From: DASZQL01 sp964391865
GTDB lineage: Bacteria; Planctomycetota; Phycisphaerae; Phycisphaerales; UBA1924
Direction of reading: 5' to 3'
Assembly (NCBI GenBank): GCA_964391865.1
Contig: CAYMNQ010000001.1
Location: forward strand, 248,001 to 312,000
Length of the DNA stretch: 64,000 nucleotides
A model generated the notes under the pieces. The model saw only the letters and a program-made list of their open reading frames with translations. It was not told the DNA's origin and made no database searches. A program made the position numbers and the translations under genes. Below are positions 1-9,737 of this stretch, piece by piece; the first letter of the stretch is position 1, and every line of letters begins with the position of its first letter.

Positions 1-695
1 CCCTGGAAGCCGACTCGATCGAGGAACTCCTCGGCATCAAGCGTCTGATGGGGATCGCCCCCACGGCGAACGCGGTGCTGATCCGGAGCGCTGATGTCAC
101 GATCGGCGCCGTGACAGGCGATGCGCCGGTGTCACCGATCCCCAATCCCCTCTCTGCGAACACGGAGCTGCAGATCGCGCGTGCGGAGTATGAAGTAGCG
201 GAGCAGGCGCTGCTGCTGGAGATCAAGGAGCAATTCCCCGACATCGAGATCGGCCCCGGCTACGGACGCGAAGACGGTGACGACCGTCTCCTGCTCGGGT
301 TGAATCTGCCGATCCCGATTCTGAACGCGAACCGGCGCGCGATCGAAGAGGCCAGGGCCGCGCGCGAATTGGCGCGGGCGCACGCGGAAGGAACGCTCGA
401 ACGCCTGCTCGCGGAGGCCGAGCAACTCCGGCGTCGGCAGGCGTTCGCGGCCGAGCGGCGTGCCGCGCTGGAATCCGAGATCGTCCCGCTGCTCGACCGC
501 CAGTACGACGACATCCGGGCGGCGGTGCGCGTCGGGCAGGTGGACACGATCGTGCTCCTTGAAACACTCGCCCGCCAGCACGACGCGAAACTGGCGCTGA
601 TCGACGCGCGCCGCGACGAGCAGCTCGCCGCCGTCGCGTTGGACGCGCTCTCGGGACCGCCACCGAGCGATCAAGCCTTTCAGGAAGCCCAGTAA
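1..695 (+). CDS. TolC family outer-membrane efflux protein, C-terminal part (5' end outside window)
   Basis: The reading frame is open from the left edge, so this is the last ~230 residues of a longer protein. It is alpha-helical and rich in A, E, R and L, with the glycine/tyrosine strand (GPGYGRED) followed by a LPIPILNANRRAIEEA segment typical of the second half of TolC/OEP subunits, then a long coiled coil. TolC-family proteins form the outer-membrane duct of RND or type I export systems. No RND or membrane-fusion partner follows downstream, so any partner must lie to the left. The 3' end overlaps the convergent neighbour by 16 bp. The family call rests on pattern, not on an alignment. Confidence 0.7.
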   Translation, partial: LEADSIEELLGIKRLMGIAPTANAVLIRSADVTIGAVTGDAPVSPIPNPLSANTELQIARAEYEVAEQALLLEIKEQFPDIEIGPGYGREDGDDRLLLGLNLPIPILNANRRAIEEARAARELARAHAEGTLERLLAEAEQLRRRQAFAAERRAALESEIVPLLDRQYDDIRAAVRVGQVDTIVLLETLARQHDAKLALIDARRDEQLAAVALDALSGPPPSDQAFQEAQ

Positions 696-2449
696 CTCAG
701 CGTGAAGATGACGTCCGCGAGATCGACCGCGCCGTCGCCGGTGACGTCCCCGTCCCAGGTGGTCTGACCCCAGCGCTCGATGATCCGCGCCAGGTCGCTG
801 AGCCCCACGCGCCCGTCAGTGTCCGCGTCGCCCGGCTTCGGGGCACGGATGGTGAGGCGCTGATTGCTCGCAACACTACTCACGACGGTCACCAGCCCGT
901 TCGCCCACTCGACACGCACAGCGTCAATCGACGCCGCGCTGCCGAGCCCGAAGTGCGCCCCGACCTCGCTGGTGCTCAGGTAGTGGCACATCGCGTGCAC
1001 CGCGCGATGCTGTATCGCGCTTGCCGCACTGACGCGCACCACGCTGCCGATGCCGTCCGGCGCGAGGAATGGATTCGCCGAGGTGTCGAGATCAACCTTC
1101 AACCATCGGGCGTTGCCCGCATCGCGCGAAAGGTCGTTGCGGAACACGCGGAATTCATCGTTGAACGCAACGAATCCGAGGTCATGGTCCCCGTCGTTAT
1201 CCACGTCGAGGTGCACCAGCCCGCGCCCCTGCAGCGTGTGGCTCAGCCCGGCTTGCGCGTGGACTTCCGCGAAGGTGCCGTCGGCGTTGTTGCGCCACAG
1301 GTAGCTCGGCTCTCCATCCCATTCGAGCGCACCGAGATCGTTGGCGAAGGGCCAACCGTTCGTCTCCGCGATGTCCTCGAAGCCGTCGTGATCGAGATCG
1401 ACTGCGACGGTGCCCCAGCCCCACCCGCCGTCCTTCACACCCGCGCTGAGCGAACGCTCCGCGAATGCGTGCACGCCGGTGTTCATATAGAGCATGTTGC
1501 CCGTGCCCGGGGCGAAGTGCTGCGAGAAGATCGAGGTGACGTACCAATCGAGCCGACCGTCGAGGTCGAAATCTCCCACGGCGGAACCCATGCCGTTGCC
1601 GTCGAGCCCGGTGCCGGACTCACTCGTCCATCGCGTGAAGGTGCCGTCGCCGTTGTTTCGGTAGTACTGGCTGGTGCCGAAATCGGCGGCGATGACCAGT
1701 TCGGGGTACCGATCGCCGTCCATATCGATCAGCGCGGGCGAGAAGCCGCGCACGTCAAAGAGCTCGAAGCCCGCGGCGTCCGTCACGTCGGTGAAGGTGC
1801 CGTCGGCGTTGTTGCGGAAAAGCCTGTTTCCAGCGGAATGCTGGACCCAGCCGGCAACAAAGAGGTCGAGATCGCCGTCGAGGTCGTAGTCGCCCCACGT
1901 CGAACCGAAGCCGTCGGGCACGATGCCGGTGGCGTTCACGCCGGCGCCCGAAGCAACCTCGGTGAACGACGCGCCGGCGTTGTTGCGGTACAAGCGGTGC
2001 CGGCCCGTCTGAGGCTCGGCGTTGTCGCCAGCGCTGGTCACGAAGATGTCGGGCCAACCATCGCGGTTGTAGTCGCCGACGCTGGCGCCGACGCCGAGAT
2101 GCATCGCCGCCACACCCCACTCGGCGGCGCGATCCGTGAAGGTGCCGTCGCGGTTGTTGATGAAGAGCCGGTCGGGCGCGCCGCCGCTGGAGACGAAGAA
2201 GACGTCGCTGAACCCGTCGCGGTTGAAGTCCCCCACCGCCGCGCCGCCGACCATCGGCCCTACGGCGAAGATGCTGAACGGGAAGAACGCCGGCGCGGGC
2301 GAATTCACCGCGTCCATGCCGCACGCCGCGGAAACATCTGTGAACCTCATCTCCGGGCTGCTCGCCGACACGACGGCCGTGCGATGCGTCCCAGCCGCCG
2401 CCATCAGCGAGATCAGCACGCACACCCGCGCACAACCGGTTGTCATCAT
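680..2449 (-). CDS. Secreted FG-GAP/VCBS repeat protein, CRTAC1-like, with C-terminal dockerin-like tail
   Basis: 589 residues. A signal peptide (hydrophobic to about residue 30) precedes many FG-GAP/VCBS blade motifs of the form D-x-N/D-x-D-G (for example GDFNRDGFSDVFFVSSGG), which fold as a calcium-binding beta-propeller. Around residues 460-535 an ASPIC/UnbV-type domain follows (IGSVVRVSA, ...VEWANGLV). The last ~50 residues contain two D-x-D-x-D-G loops (GDADTDGRVGLSDLARI and GDVTGDGAVDLADVIF), the EF-hand-like pattern of type I dockerins and of planctomycete secreted proteins. The start has GGAGG about 10 nt upstream. It is likely exported; the binding partner is unknown. Confidence 0.85.
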   Translation of the reverse strand: MMTTGCARVCVLISLMAAAGTHRTAVVSASSPEMRFTDVSAACGMDAVNSPAPAFFPFSIFAVGPMVGGAAVGDFNRDGFSDVFFVSSGGAPDRLFINNRDGTFTDRAAEWGVAAMHLGVGASVGDYNRDGWPDIFVTSAGDNAEPQTGRHRLYRNNAGASFTEVASGAGVNATGIVPDGFGSTWGDYDLDGDLDLFVAGWVQHSAGNRLFRNNADGTFTDVTDAAGFELFDVRGFSPALIDMDGDRYPELVIAADFGTSQYYRNNGDGTFTRWTSESGTGLDGNGMGSAVGDFDLDGRLDWYVTSIFSQHFAPGTGNMLYMNTGVHAFAERSLSAGVKDGGWGWGTVAVDLDHDGFEDIAETNGWPFANDLGALEWDGEPSYLWRNNADGTFAEVHAQAGLSHTLQGRGLVHLDVDNDGDHDLGFVAFNDEFRVFRNDLSRDAGNARWLKVDLDTSANPFLAPDGIGSVVRVSAASAIQHRAVHAMCHYLSTSEVGAHFGLGSAASIDAVRVEWANGLVTVVSSVASNQRLTIRAPKPGDADTDGRVGLSDLARIIERWGQTTWDGDVTGDGAVDLADVIFTLSYWAS

Positions 2450-2798
2450 GTCTCACATACCTCCACAGAAGGCACGGCCCGGGTCCGGTGCGAAAGCCGT
2501 CCCAACCATGAACCATACCCCGGGAAGCACCGCTCGCCCACTGATTTCAAGCTCTTTTTCAGCACCCGCTGCGCGGCCGGATAACCACCTTTCCCGCAGG
2601 CGCCTGGGAAAGGGCCCGGGACAGCGATCCACGCGACCCAACGGTTCTCTCTCGGCGCGCATGGAGCAACCGCCGCCCCTCGACTGCGCGTGAACGTGCG
2701 CACGATATCGGGGAGGACACCGCGTTCCGATCAGAACATCGGATCACCAAGCCTGCGCGGACCGCGCCGGAACCACACTGCCGTTAGACTCCGATGCG
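2450..2798. other. Divergent intergenic region
   Basis: About 350 bp between two divergently transcribed genes, so it must hold both promoters. I see no convincing sigma-70 pair, no repeat and no RNA gene. Confidence 0.5.
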
Positions 2799-3698
2799 AT
2801 GCCACCCGCTGTCGCCGAACCGTGGACCACGCGCAAGCTTCTTGACTGGATGTCGAAGGCGATGCGCGAGCGCGGCGTTGAGTCGCCGCGTTTGTGCGCT
2901 GAAATGCTGCTCGCGCACGCGCTGAAGTGCGAGAGGCTGCATCTCTACATGCACGCCGATCGGCCCGCGACGGTCGAGGAACGCGACCTCCTTCGCGCGC
3001 TCACCACGCGGGCGCTGGCGCACCAACCCGTGCAGTACCTCGTGGGCGAGGGGTGGTTCTTCTCCCTGCCCTTCACGCTGGACGCCCGCGTGCTGATCCC
3101 ACGCCCGGCGACGGAGACGCTCGTCGAGCACGCGCTGCAGCACTTCCGCTCCGCGGGCGTTGGTGCGCCGCTGATCGCGGATGTCTGCACCGGCTCGGGG
3201 TGCATCGCCATCGCGATGGCGAAGCAGTTGCCGGGCGCCCGGCTGGTGGCGACGGATGTTTCTGCCGGTGCGCTCGACGTGGCCCGAGTCAACGCCGCGC
3301 GGCATGCGGTCGATTCCCGCATCGAGTTCAGGCCGGGAGACCTGCTCGCGCCGCTGCAAAGAGCGGCCGAAGGAGCGATGTTCGACGCGATCCTGAGCAA
3401 CCCGCCGTACATCCCCGATCACGAGTGGAACACGCCGGGGATGGTCGGGCGGAATGTGAAGGGGCAGGAGCCGGAGCTCGCGCTCCGCGGCGGTGAAGAT
3501 GGTTTGAAGTTCGTGCGCCCGCTGATCGAGTCCGCCCCCGCGCTGCTGAAACCGGGCGGCGCGCTGACGATCGAGTTCGCGGACAGCACGGCAGACGCCG
3601 TGATCCGACTGGCGCAGGCCCAGCCCCTGCTGCGCGAGGCGCGGATTCTGAAGGACTGCGACGACCTGCCGCGCGTGCTCTTCGCGCGGCGTGCGTGA
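2799..3698 (+). CDS. prmC: Peptide chain release factor N5-glutamine methyltransferase
   Basis: 299 residues, normal length for PrmC/HemK. The SAM-binding glycine motif (DVCTGSGC, about residues 128-135) and the diagnostic NPPYIP motif (from residue 201), which holds the substrate glutamine, are both present. An N-terminal helical domain (residues 1-90) precedes the Rossmann fold, as in known structures. It methylates the GGQ glutamine of RF1 and RF2. It is followed 90 bp later by a Fur-like gene; prfA is not in view. Confidence 0.93.
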   Translation: MPPAVAEPWTTRKLLDWMSKAMRERGVESPRLCAEMLLAHALKCERLHLYMHADRPATVEERDLLRALTTRALAHQPVQYLVGEGWFFSLPFTLDARVLIPRPATETLVEHALQHFRSAGVGAPLIADVCTGSGCIAIAMAKQLPGARLVATDVSAGALDVARVNAARHAVDSRIEFRPGDLLAPLQRAAEGAMFDAILSNPPYIPDHEWNTPGMVGRNVKGQEPELALRGGEDGLKFVRPLIESAPALLKPGGALTIEFADSTADAVIRLAQAQPLLREARILKDCDDLPRVLFARRA

Positions 3699-3788
3699 AG
3701 CCTCTCCAGACGGCAGGAACGCAGGCCGCGCGCGGATCGACGACCTCCTTCGCACGGCCTGTTTCGCGCCCTGCGTACACTGTGCCTG

Positions 3789-4250
3789 ATGGCGCTGTCC
3801 CCCATGACCCAATCCAACGGCGAGATCGAGATCACGCAGCCGCTGTGCGCCGTCTTCCGGCGGCACCTGAAATCGCTCGGGCAGAAGTACACACCCGAGC
3901 GGGCGCAGATCCTCGACACGCTGATCGAGCTCGACGACCTGTTCCAGGCGGACGAGTTGATCGCGCTGCTGCGCGCGAAGCGGCACGCCGCGAGCAAAGC
4001 GACGGTGTACCGCACGATCAAACTGCTGCAGGATGCGGGGATCATCCAGCAGGTGCTCTTCGACACGGAGCAGGCGCACTACCAGCTCGCCTACGGCCGG
4101 CGGCCGAGGGACCTGCTCATCAACGTTGAGACGCACGAGGTGATCTCGATCGAGGTGCCGGAGTTGGTGGAGCTGCGGGACCGGATCTGTCAGAAGCACG
4201 GTCTGAAGCCGCAGAGCCATCGGTTCCAGGTCTTTGCGACGCGAAAGTGA
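3789..4250 (+). CDS. Fur-family transcriptional regulator lacking the usual metal ligands
   Basis: 153 residues. The N-terminal winged helix (LKSLGQKYTPERAQIL... ATVYRTIKLLQDAGII) is a clear Fur/PerR/Zur DNA-binding domain. The C-terminal dimerisation domain keeps the fold (KHGLKPQSHRFQVFA matches the Fur C-terminus). The HHxH-x-ICxxCG segment that binds regulatory metal and structural zinc is instead GRRPRDLLINVETHEVI, and the protein has just one cysteine. It may therefore use a different effector or only part of the metal sites. An earlier Met at 3789 is taken as the start; the second Met five codons on is also possible. Confidence 0.82.
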   Translation: MALSPMTQSNGEIEITQPLCAVFRRHLKSLGQKYTPERAQILDTLIELDDLFQADELIALLRAKRHAASKATVYRTIKLLQDAGIIQQVLFDTEQAHYQLAYGRRPRDLLINVETHEVISIEVPELVELRDRICQKHGLKPQSHRFQVFATRK

Positions 4251-4298
4251 AGGGTGAGACATTGAGTTCGTCGCTGCGGAGCTCTGAGGAGAGTATTC

Positions 4299-5363
4299 AT
4301 GAAACTTCTGGGCGCACTCACCGCGGTCATGCTCGCGGCATCGTCAGCAACTGAACCGTCGCCAGAGAGCATCATCATCGAGTCGTTGAGCGGCACGGGC
4401 GGCATCGAGCGCTTGATCGACCGCGGGCTGGAGGGGATCAACCCACACGCACGCGGCTCGGGCGACGTAACCCTGCTCATCGCCGTGGCACGCGGGCTCG
4501 ACATCGTCTCAAAGCCGCGTCAGAGCGAGGTGCCGACACTTCTCCGCTCCTTGATTGATCGCGGCGCGGACGTGAACGCGACGGATGCTTTCGGTCATTC
4601 CGCGTTGCATGAAGTGTGTGGCAGTCGATCTTCAGTCGATACGGAAGCCGTAAGAGTTCTTCTTGATGCCGGGGCAAACTCTGACCTCGCTGATCGAAAA
4701 GGAATCACGGCGCTGATGCGCGCGGCCCAGACGCGAGATGCTACGCTCGCGTTCGTGCTGATTCAGCGCGGCGCATCGGTCGATGTCTCCGATCGCGATG
4801 GCCGAACAGCCCTTCATCACGCAGCTTCACTCGCACAGAGTCCGGTGAGCACCGAGGTTTTCCGCGTTCTTCACGATGCTGGAGCGGATGTCAACGCACG
4901 CGATCGATTCGGCTGGACGCCGCTGATGTGCGCCGCGCAGGGCGGTGATGCGATGAGCATTATGACGTTGGTCGGCGTCGGCGCCGACCCCAACGCACGC
5001 GATGATCGGGGATGGACTCCCGTTTTGATCGCGGCTGGGTCGAACAATTTCGAGATCTGGAAAGACTGGATCGTCAACATCTACGAGCTCAGTCGGGAGA
5101 ACCCGGACAGCGTCAACATGCACGCTGCCACGGCCGCCAACTATGCCGATAGCTACGGGCCTTCATCCCGATTGTGGTACCTGCTGCGATGGGGGAAAGC
5201 AACGCTCGATGTCGAATTGGCTGATGGCCGAACGATCGATGATCTGCTGAAAGGGCGGGACGATCCGGAATCACGATTGATGCGAGAGATCGTGTCGATG
5301 GCTCGACAAACCGACGTGACGCGCCCGCTGTTCGATGAGCTACCCAAGAAGCAAGAGCAGTAA
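4299..5363 (+). CDS. Exported ankyrin-repeat protein
   Basis: 354 residues, with an N-terminal signal-like stretch (MKLLGALTAVMLAASSA). Residues ~75-250 contain about five ankyrin repeats with the G-A-D-V-N-A-x-D-x-x-G-x-(T/S)-(A/P)-L signature (for example RGADVNATDAFGHSAL and AGADVNARDRFGWTPL). A non-repetitive C-terminus of ~100 residues follows. The role is probably protein-protein interaction in the periplasm. The partner is unknown and the flanking genes give no clue. A purine-rich stretch (CTGAGGAGAG) sits about 9 nt before the ATG. Confidence 0.85.
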   Translation: MKLLGALTAVMLAASSATEPSPESIIIESLSGTGGIERLIDRGLEGINPHARGSGDVTLLIAVARGLDIVSKPRQSEVPTLLRSLIDRGADVNATDAFGHSALHEVCGSRSSVDTEAVRVLLDAGANSDLADRKGITALMRAAQTRDATLAFVLIQRGASVDVSDRDGRTALHHAASLAQSPVSTEVFRVLHDAGADVNARDRFGWTPLMCAAQGGDAMSIMTLVGVGADPNARDDRGWTPVLIAAGSNNFEIWKDWIVNIYELSRENPDSVNMHAATAANYADSYGPSSRLWYLLRWGKATLDVELADGRTIDDLLKGRDDPESRLMREIVSMARQTDVTRPLFDELPKKQEQ

Positions 5364-5561
5364 AGCTTTGGATCGCGGCAGTCCGGTTTCGACGAACAGC
5401 ATTCATCGACATCGGAGTCGATTGAAGTTGAAGAGTGGCCCCCGGAACTCCGGCGTCCGTTCGGCTAAATTGATGGCAGTTGGTGCATGCCTTCACCGAG
5501 ACGAGCACATGCAACGGACTTGACGAGAGCGCACAACTTGCCCAGCATCGAAAAGTAGTGC

Positions 5562-6890
5562 TCAGCCCGGCACCCCATGCTTCATCGCCCACTCGACCTT
5601 CTCGCAGAAGCGGTCGAGTTCCTCGAAGGTCGTGTACACGCTGGGCGAGATGCGGAGGCCCTTCAGTTCACCCTTAAGTTCAACCCACACGTTGAAGATG
5701 CGGCACTGTTCCCAGAGCCAGGTGCAGAGCTTGTCGGGCTCGATGCCGTCGATGCTGAAGGTGGTGAGGCCGCAGGAGAATCGCGGGTCGAGGGAGGTAA
5801 AGAGCTTGACGCGCCCGCCGCCCGAGTCGATGAGGCGCTTCGCCCAGCGGTTGCGGAGAGCGCGCAGCCGGGCTTCCTTGCGCGGGCCGGTGATCGACTG
5901 GTGGAACGTCAGCGCCTCGGCGATGGCAAGATGGTTCGCCGCCGGGTGGGTGCCGATCTCCTCGAACTTGCGGATGTCGCTCGAGTTCTTCTCATCCGCG
6001 GCCATCAGCGGCCAGAGCGATTCGATCCGCTCGCGCCGCACGTAGAGCATGCCCGTGCCGTGCGGCGCAAAGAGCCACTTGTGCAGGCTCGTGCCGAAGT
6101 AGTCGCAGCCAAGATCGCTGATCTTGAAATCGAGGTGCGCGAAGGCGTGGGCGCCGTCGACCACCACGGGGATGCCCCGCTTCCGCCCCAGCTCGCACAC
6201 GCGCCGGGCAGGGAGCACCTGACCCGTCAGGAACACCATATGGCTGACGAGGATCATCCGCGTGCGCTCGGTGATCGCGGCTTCGAACCGCCGGACGATC
6301 TCGTCGTCGTCCTCGCAGGGCGTGGGGATCGTGATCTGCTTCAGCACGATCCCTTCGCGCCGCTCGCGCTGCTTGAAGGTCGTCAGCATGCGCGGGTAGT
6401 CCTGCGTGGTGGTGAGGACTTCGTCGCCGCGTGAGAGCGGCAGCCCGAACTGGCAGATCTGCAGGGACTCGCTGGCGTTGCGCGTGATGGCGATCTCTTC
6501 GGGATCGACCCCCCACTGCCGCGCCAGCCGCGCGCGTGCGGTCTCCTTGCGCGGCTCCTGGATCGTCCACAGCGCCCACGGCGGGGGGTTGCTGTTGGCG
6601 TAGTCGAGGTGGCGCTTCATCGCGAACTGCACACACTCGGGCGAGGGCGAACACCCGCCGTTATTGAGATTGATGATGGAGCGGTCCATCGTGAAGGCGC
6701 GGGACACTTCGGACCAGAAATCCTCGTCCCGCGCGAAGTCGGCCGGGTCGCGCGGATCGGCAACGCCGGCGCTCATCACGTCGGCGGCGCGGGCCGTCAT
6801 CAGCGGCACAAGCGAGGCCGCCGCCACGGCGCCAAGCGCGGGACGAACAATCGAACCAACCGCCGTCCGGCGGGACATAAGATCAGGCAT
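5562..6890 (-). CDS. Tat-exported class V aminotransferase-fold protein (isopenicillin N epimerase-like)
   Basis: 442 residues from the ATG at 6890, which has GGAGG 8 nt upstream; a longer in-frame extension exists but lacks this signal. The N-terminus MPDLMSRRTAVGSIVRP carries a twin-arginine motif and a hydrophobic stretch ending AARA, so export by Tat is predicted. The body is a PLP-dependent fold-type I enzyme: INLNNGG near the start, VVDGAHAFAHLDF (the Asp that binds the pyridine nitrogen) and TSLHKWLFAPHGTG (the Schiff-base lysine). Close relatives are annotated as isopenicillin N epimerase or cysteine desulfurase-like. The substrate is unknown. Export of a folded PLP enzyme fits Tat use. 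Confidence 0.85.
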   Translation of the reverse strand: MPDLMSRRTAVGSIVRPALGAVAAASLVPLMTARAADVMSAGVADPRDPADFARDEDFWSEVSRAFTMDRSIINLNNGGCSPSPECVQFAMKRHLDYANSNPPPWALWTIQEPRKETARARLARQWGVDPEEIAITRNASESLQICQFGLPLSRGDEVLTTTQDYPRMLTTFKQRERREGIVLKQITIPTPCEDDDEIVRRFEAAITERTRMILVSHMVFLTGQVLPARRVCELGRKRGIPVVVDGAHAFAHLDFKISDLGCDYFGTSLHKWLFAPHGTGMLYVRRERIESLWPLMAADEKNSSDIRKFEEIGTHPAANHLAIAEALTFHQSITGPRKEARLRALRNRWAKRLIDSGGGRVKLFTSLDPRFSCGLTTFSIDGIEPDKLCTWLWEQCRIFNVWVELKGELKGLRISPSVYTTFEELDRFCEKVEWAMKHGVPG

Positions 6891-7058
6891 CGCGGCATCC
6901 TCCACGAGCGTGGATGGTAGCGGAAACTGATGATGATTCAGCGCGCGTGATCCTTTGCTTCGCCCGAGCGGCTCAGCAACGGCGTCTCGGCTCGCGCCTG
7001 GAATGATCGAGCGCCCCCTGAGTTGTTGCAATTTGCTGCGGAGGGGCCAAGTCGCGGG

Positions 7059-8570
7059 CTACCGGCAGATTGCGCCCCAGTTCATGGTCACGACCGCGAT
7101 GTCACCCAGCCCGATGGAGCCGTCACCATCGAGATCGGCGGCGGCGGGCGCCGGCGGGACGCCGAGCGTCCAATTCATTGTCAGCACGGCAATGTCTGCG
7201 AGACCGACAGTGTTGTCGCCGTTGACATCGCCCGGGCAGGCCGGCGTGATCGGGCCGCGGTCACGGACGAAGATATCGTCCTGGAAATTCGTGTCACCGG
7301 GGACGAGGTTCGTCGCGCCCGACTGGAACGCGACGAACCGGCCGTCGGCAGAAATCGCGGGCCGTATGCTGGTGAAATCACCCTGCACGCCGGCAGTGGT
7401 GATGCTCAATCGCTGCGTCTGTCCTCCGGCAATATCTCGAATAAATACATCGTCCGAGCTGTTGGTGTCCCCCGGCACGAGATTCGTCGCGGTGGACTGG
7501 AACACGACATATTGCCCGTTCGCGGAGATCGCGGGGATGGAACTCCAGTTGTTCCCCTGTGCGCCGGCGGAATCAACGCTCAGCCGCACAGTCGACGCCA
7601 TGACGCGGTCGCGGCGGAAGATGTCGGCCGTGCCATTGGTGTCGCCGGGGGCGAGGTTGGATGCATCAGACTCGAAGACCACATATCGACCGTCGGCGGA
7701 AATCGACGGGCGCGAGCCGTAGCCGTTCGCCTGCGTCCCGTCGGTGGCAATGCTGACGCGCTCGGATTGGTCGGCCGCGACGCTGTAGACGAAAACGTCC
7801 GGGAGAAAGTTCGTATCGCCGACGACGAGATTGTTCGCGAACGATCGGTACGCGACGAACTGGCCGTCGGCGGAGAAGGCGGGGAATTCGCTGCCGTTGC
7901 TCGCCTGCACGCCGCCCGGGCCGACGCTGATGCGCGAGGTCGAGCCGCTCTGGCGATCGTGAAGGAAAATGTCTCCCGCGAAGTTCGTGTCGTTGGGGAC
8001 GAGGTCGTTGGCGGCGGAACGGAAGGCGACGAAGCGGCCGTCGCCCGAGATCGTGGGGAAATCGCTGAGCCCGCTGCCCTGCGTGCCGGTGGATGAGACG
8101 CTGATGCGCGTGGTGGTCCCGGTCTGGCGATCGTGCACGAAGACATCCGAGTTGCCGTTGGTGTCGTTGGCGACGAGGTTGGACGCGAACGAAGCGAACG
8201 CCACGAAGCGGCCATCGCTCGAGATCCTCGGCGTGTCGCCGTCGCCGCCTCCCCCGCCGCTGCTCTCGTTGCCCTGCGTGCCGCCCGTGGCGACGCTGAC
8301 GCGCCAGTTCTGGCCCGTTGTTAGGTCGCGGACGAACACGTCAACGCGGTTGTTGGTGTCGCCGGGCACGAGCGTGGACGCCCCCGAGCAGAAGACCACG
8401 AACCGTCCGTCAGCGGACATGGACGGGGACACGCTCGCGCTGTTGCTCTCGGCACCGCCCGGACCGACGCTGGCGCGCGTCGTGCTCTGGGCGGAGACGT
8501 ACGAGGCCGTCGTGCAAATCGCCGCAGCAGCGAGCACCACCCGCGCGGGAACATACAGACCCTGAGCCAT
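7059..8570 (-). CDS. Secreted PD40/TolB-like beta-propeller protein with dockerin-like C-terminus
   Basis: 503 residues. A signal peptide (to about residue 28, ...SYVSAQ) is followed by seven repeats of the PD40 type, each with S-x-D-G-R-F-V-A-F-x-S and ...L-V-P-G-D-T-N-x-x-x-D-(V/I)-F-V-(R/H)-D (WD40-like propeller of TolB). The C-terminal ~60 residues carry a pair of calcium-loop motifs (GDVNGDNTVGLADIAVLTMN and DLDGDGSIGLGDIAVVTMN), the same tail style as two other secreted proteins in this window. The enzymatic role is unknown; a structural or binding role is likely. Confidence 0.85.
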   Translation of the reverse strand: MAQGLYVPARVVLAAAAICTTASYVSAQSTTRASVGPGGAESNSASVSPSMSADGRFVVFCSGASTLVPGDTNNRVDVFVRDLTTGQNWRVSVATGGTQGNESSGGGGGDGDTPRISSDGRFVAFASFASNLVANDTNGNSDVFVHDRQTGTTTRISVSSTGTQGSGLSDFPTISGDGRFVAFRSAANDLVPNDTNFAGDIFLHDRQSGSTSRISVGPGGVQASNGSEFPAFSADGQFVAYRSFANNLVVGDTNFLPDVFVYSVAADQSERVSIATDGTQANGYGSRPSISADGRYVVFESDASNLAPGDTNGTADIFRRDRVMASTVRLSVDSAGAQGNNWSSIPAISANGQYVVFQSTATNLVPGDTNSSDDVFIRDIAGGQTQRLSITTAGVQGDFTSIRPAISADGRFVAFQSGATNLVPGDTNFQDDIFVRDRGPITPACPGDVNGDNTVGLADIAVLTMNWTLGVPPAPAAADLDGDGSIGLGDIAVVTMNWGAICR

Positions 8571-8661
8571 GGCTTTTCTCCTCCGTGTACCAGTCGCGCA
8601 ACCACTACTAATCTATCGCGCGGCACCCCGCCGAAACAAGGGAATAGCTACGTTCCTGCGG

Positions 8662-8690
8662 AAAAAAACGCGGCAGCCAGGGCTGCCGCG
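8662..8690 (-). terminator. Rho-independent terminator of the rpsB-tsf operon
   Basis: A near-perfect 10-bp GC-rich palindrome (CGCGGCAGCC with its complement) is followed on the minus strand by seven T residues. It lies about 55 bp after the tsf stop codon, as expected for the end of this operon. Confidence 0.9.
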
Positions 8691-8743
8691 GGGGGCGATG
8701 GGTATGAAATGAAGTCGGATGCTTGCAGGTCGAAGCGGAGTCC

Positions 8744-9562
8744 TTACGCCTCTTCACCAACCTGCCAGCGGAGGAACGCGGTGATGGAGCCGTCCTTGCC
8801 CAGGAGGTCCTTGACCTTCTTGGTTTCATCCATCACGAAGGGCTGCTCGTTCAGCGCGATCTCCTCGAAGAACTTGCGCATGCCGCCCTCGACCATCTTC
8901 TCGGCGATCTCCTTGGGCTTGCCGCTCTCCATCGCCTGTTCGATTCGGAACTTGCGTTCCTTCTCAACGATGTTGGCAGGGATGTCGTTCGCAGACACGC
9001 CCTTGGGCGGGGGCTGGACGGAGACGATGTGCATGCAGATGCTGCGCGCGGTGTCTTGCGAGACGCTGCCCTCGGTCTGGAGGAGCGCGGACTTCTTGCC
9101 GTCGTGGTGGACGTACTGCCCGAACATGGTCGAGCCGCCGCCTTCGAGCTTGTGGATGCGCGCGATGGAGGCGTTCTCGCCCGTCGAGATGCGGATGTCG
9201 TCGATGAGCTTCGTCATCTCGGGCGTGGGCGACACGACGCCGGCGTTCGACTTCAGCGCGAGCTCGGCGATCTTCCCGGCGGCGGCGACGAACGCTTCGT
9301 TCTTCGCCGTGAAGTCCGTCTCGGCGCGGAGCTCAACGATCGCGGCGGCGCGCCCGCTCGGATCGACGGCGATGCCGATCCGCCCCTCGCCGGCGGCGCG
9401 GTCGGTGCGCGAGTCCATCTTGCCCTTCAGCTTCTTGCGGAGCAGATCGACGGCCGCCTCGCGGTCCCCGCTGGTCTCTTCGAGGGCCTTCTTGCATTCC
9501 ATCATCGAAAGGCCCGTCTCGTTGCGAAGGGCCATCACGTCTTTTGCATTGATCTCCGCCAT
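8744..9562 (-). CDS. tsf: Translation elongation factor Ts
   Basis: 272 residues from the ATG at 9562. The N-terminus (MAEINAKDVMALRNETGLSM, then MECKKAL) is the UBA-like EF-Ts domain and the TDRAAGEG-x-IGIA segment is the conserved core of EF-Ts. EF-Ts recycles EF-Tu by GDP release in the cytoplasm. It lies just downstream of rpsB on the same strand, the classic rpsB-tsf order, with 175 bp between them. Upstream in-frame codons are non-homologous and were rejected. Confidence 0.96.
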   Translation of the reverse strand: MAEINAKDVMALRNETGLSMMECKKALEETSGDREAAVDLLRKKLKGKMDSRTDRAAGEGRIGIAVDPSGRAAAIVELRAETDFTAKNEAFVAAAGKIAELALKSNAGVVSPTPEMTKLIDDIRISTGENASIARIHKLEGGGSTMFGQYVHHDGKKSALLQTEGSVSQDTARSICMHIVSVQPPPKGVSANDIPANIVEKERKFRIEQAMESGKPKEIAEKMVEGGMRKFFEEIALNEQPFVMDETKKVKDLLGKDGSITAFLRWQVGEEA

Positions 9563-9737
9563 GGCGGCACCATCTCCATCTTCGGGGTGCTGAGTCTGCT
9601 TCGAGCGGGGCGGCGGGTGTCGGGGGAACTCCCCGCGACCGGGCCACGCTTGGTCCATCGTGCTGGTTCGCCAGCGCGCGGGGTTCAGCCCGCGGCTGGG
9701 TGTCGACTGTCGGCCGGGCGTCGTGGCGCCCTCTGCA

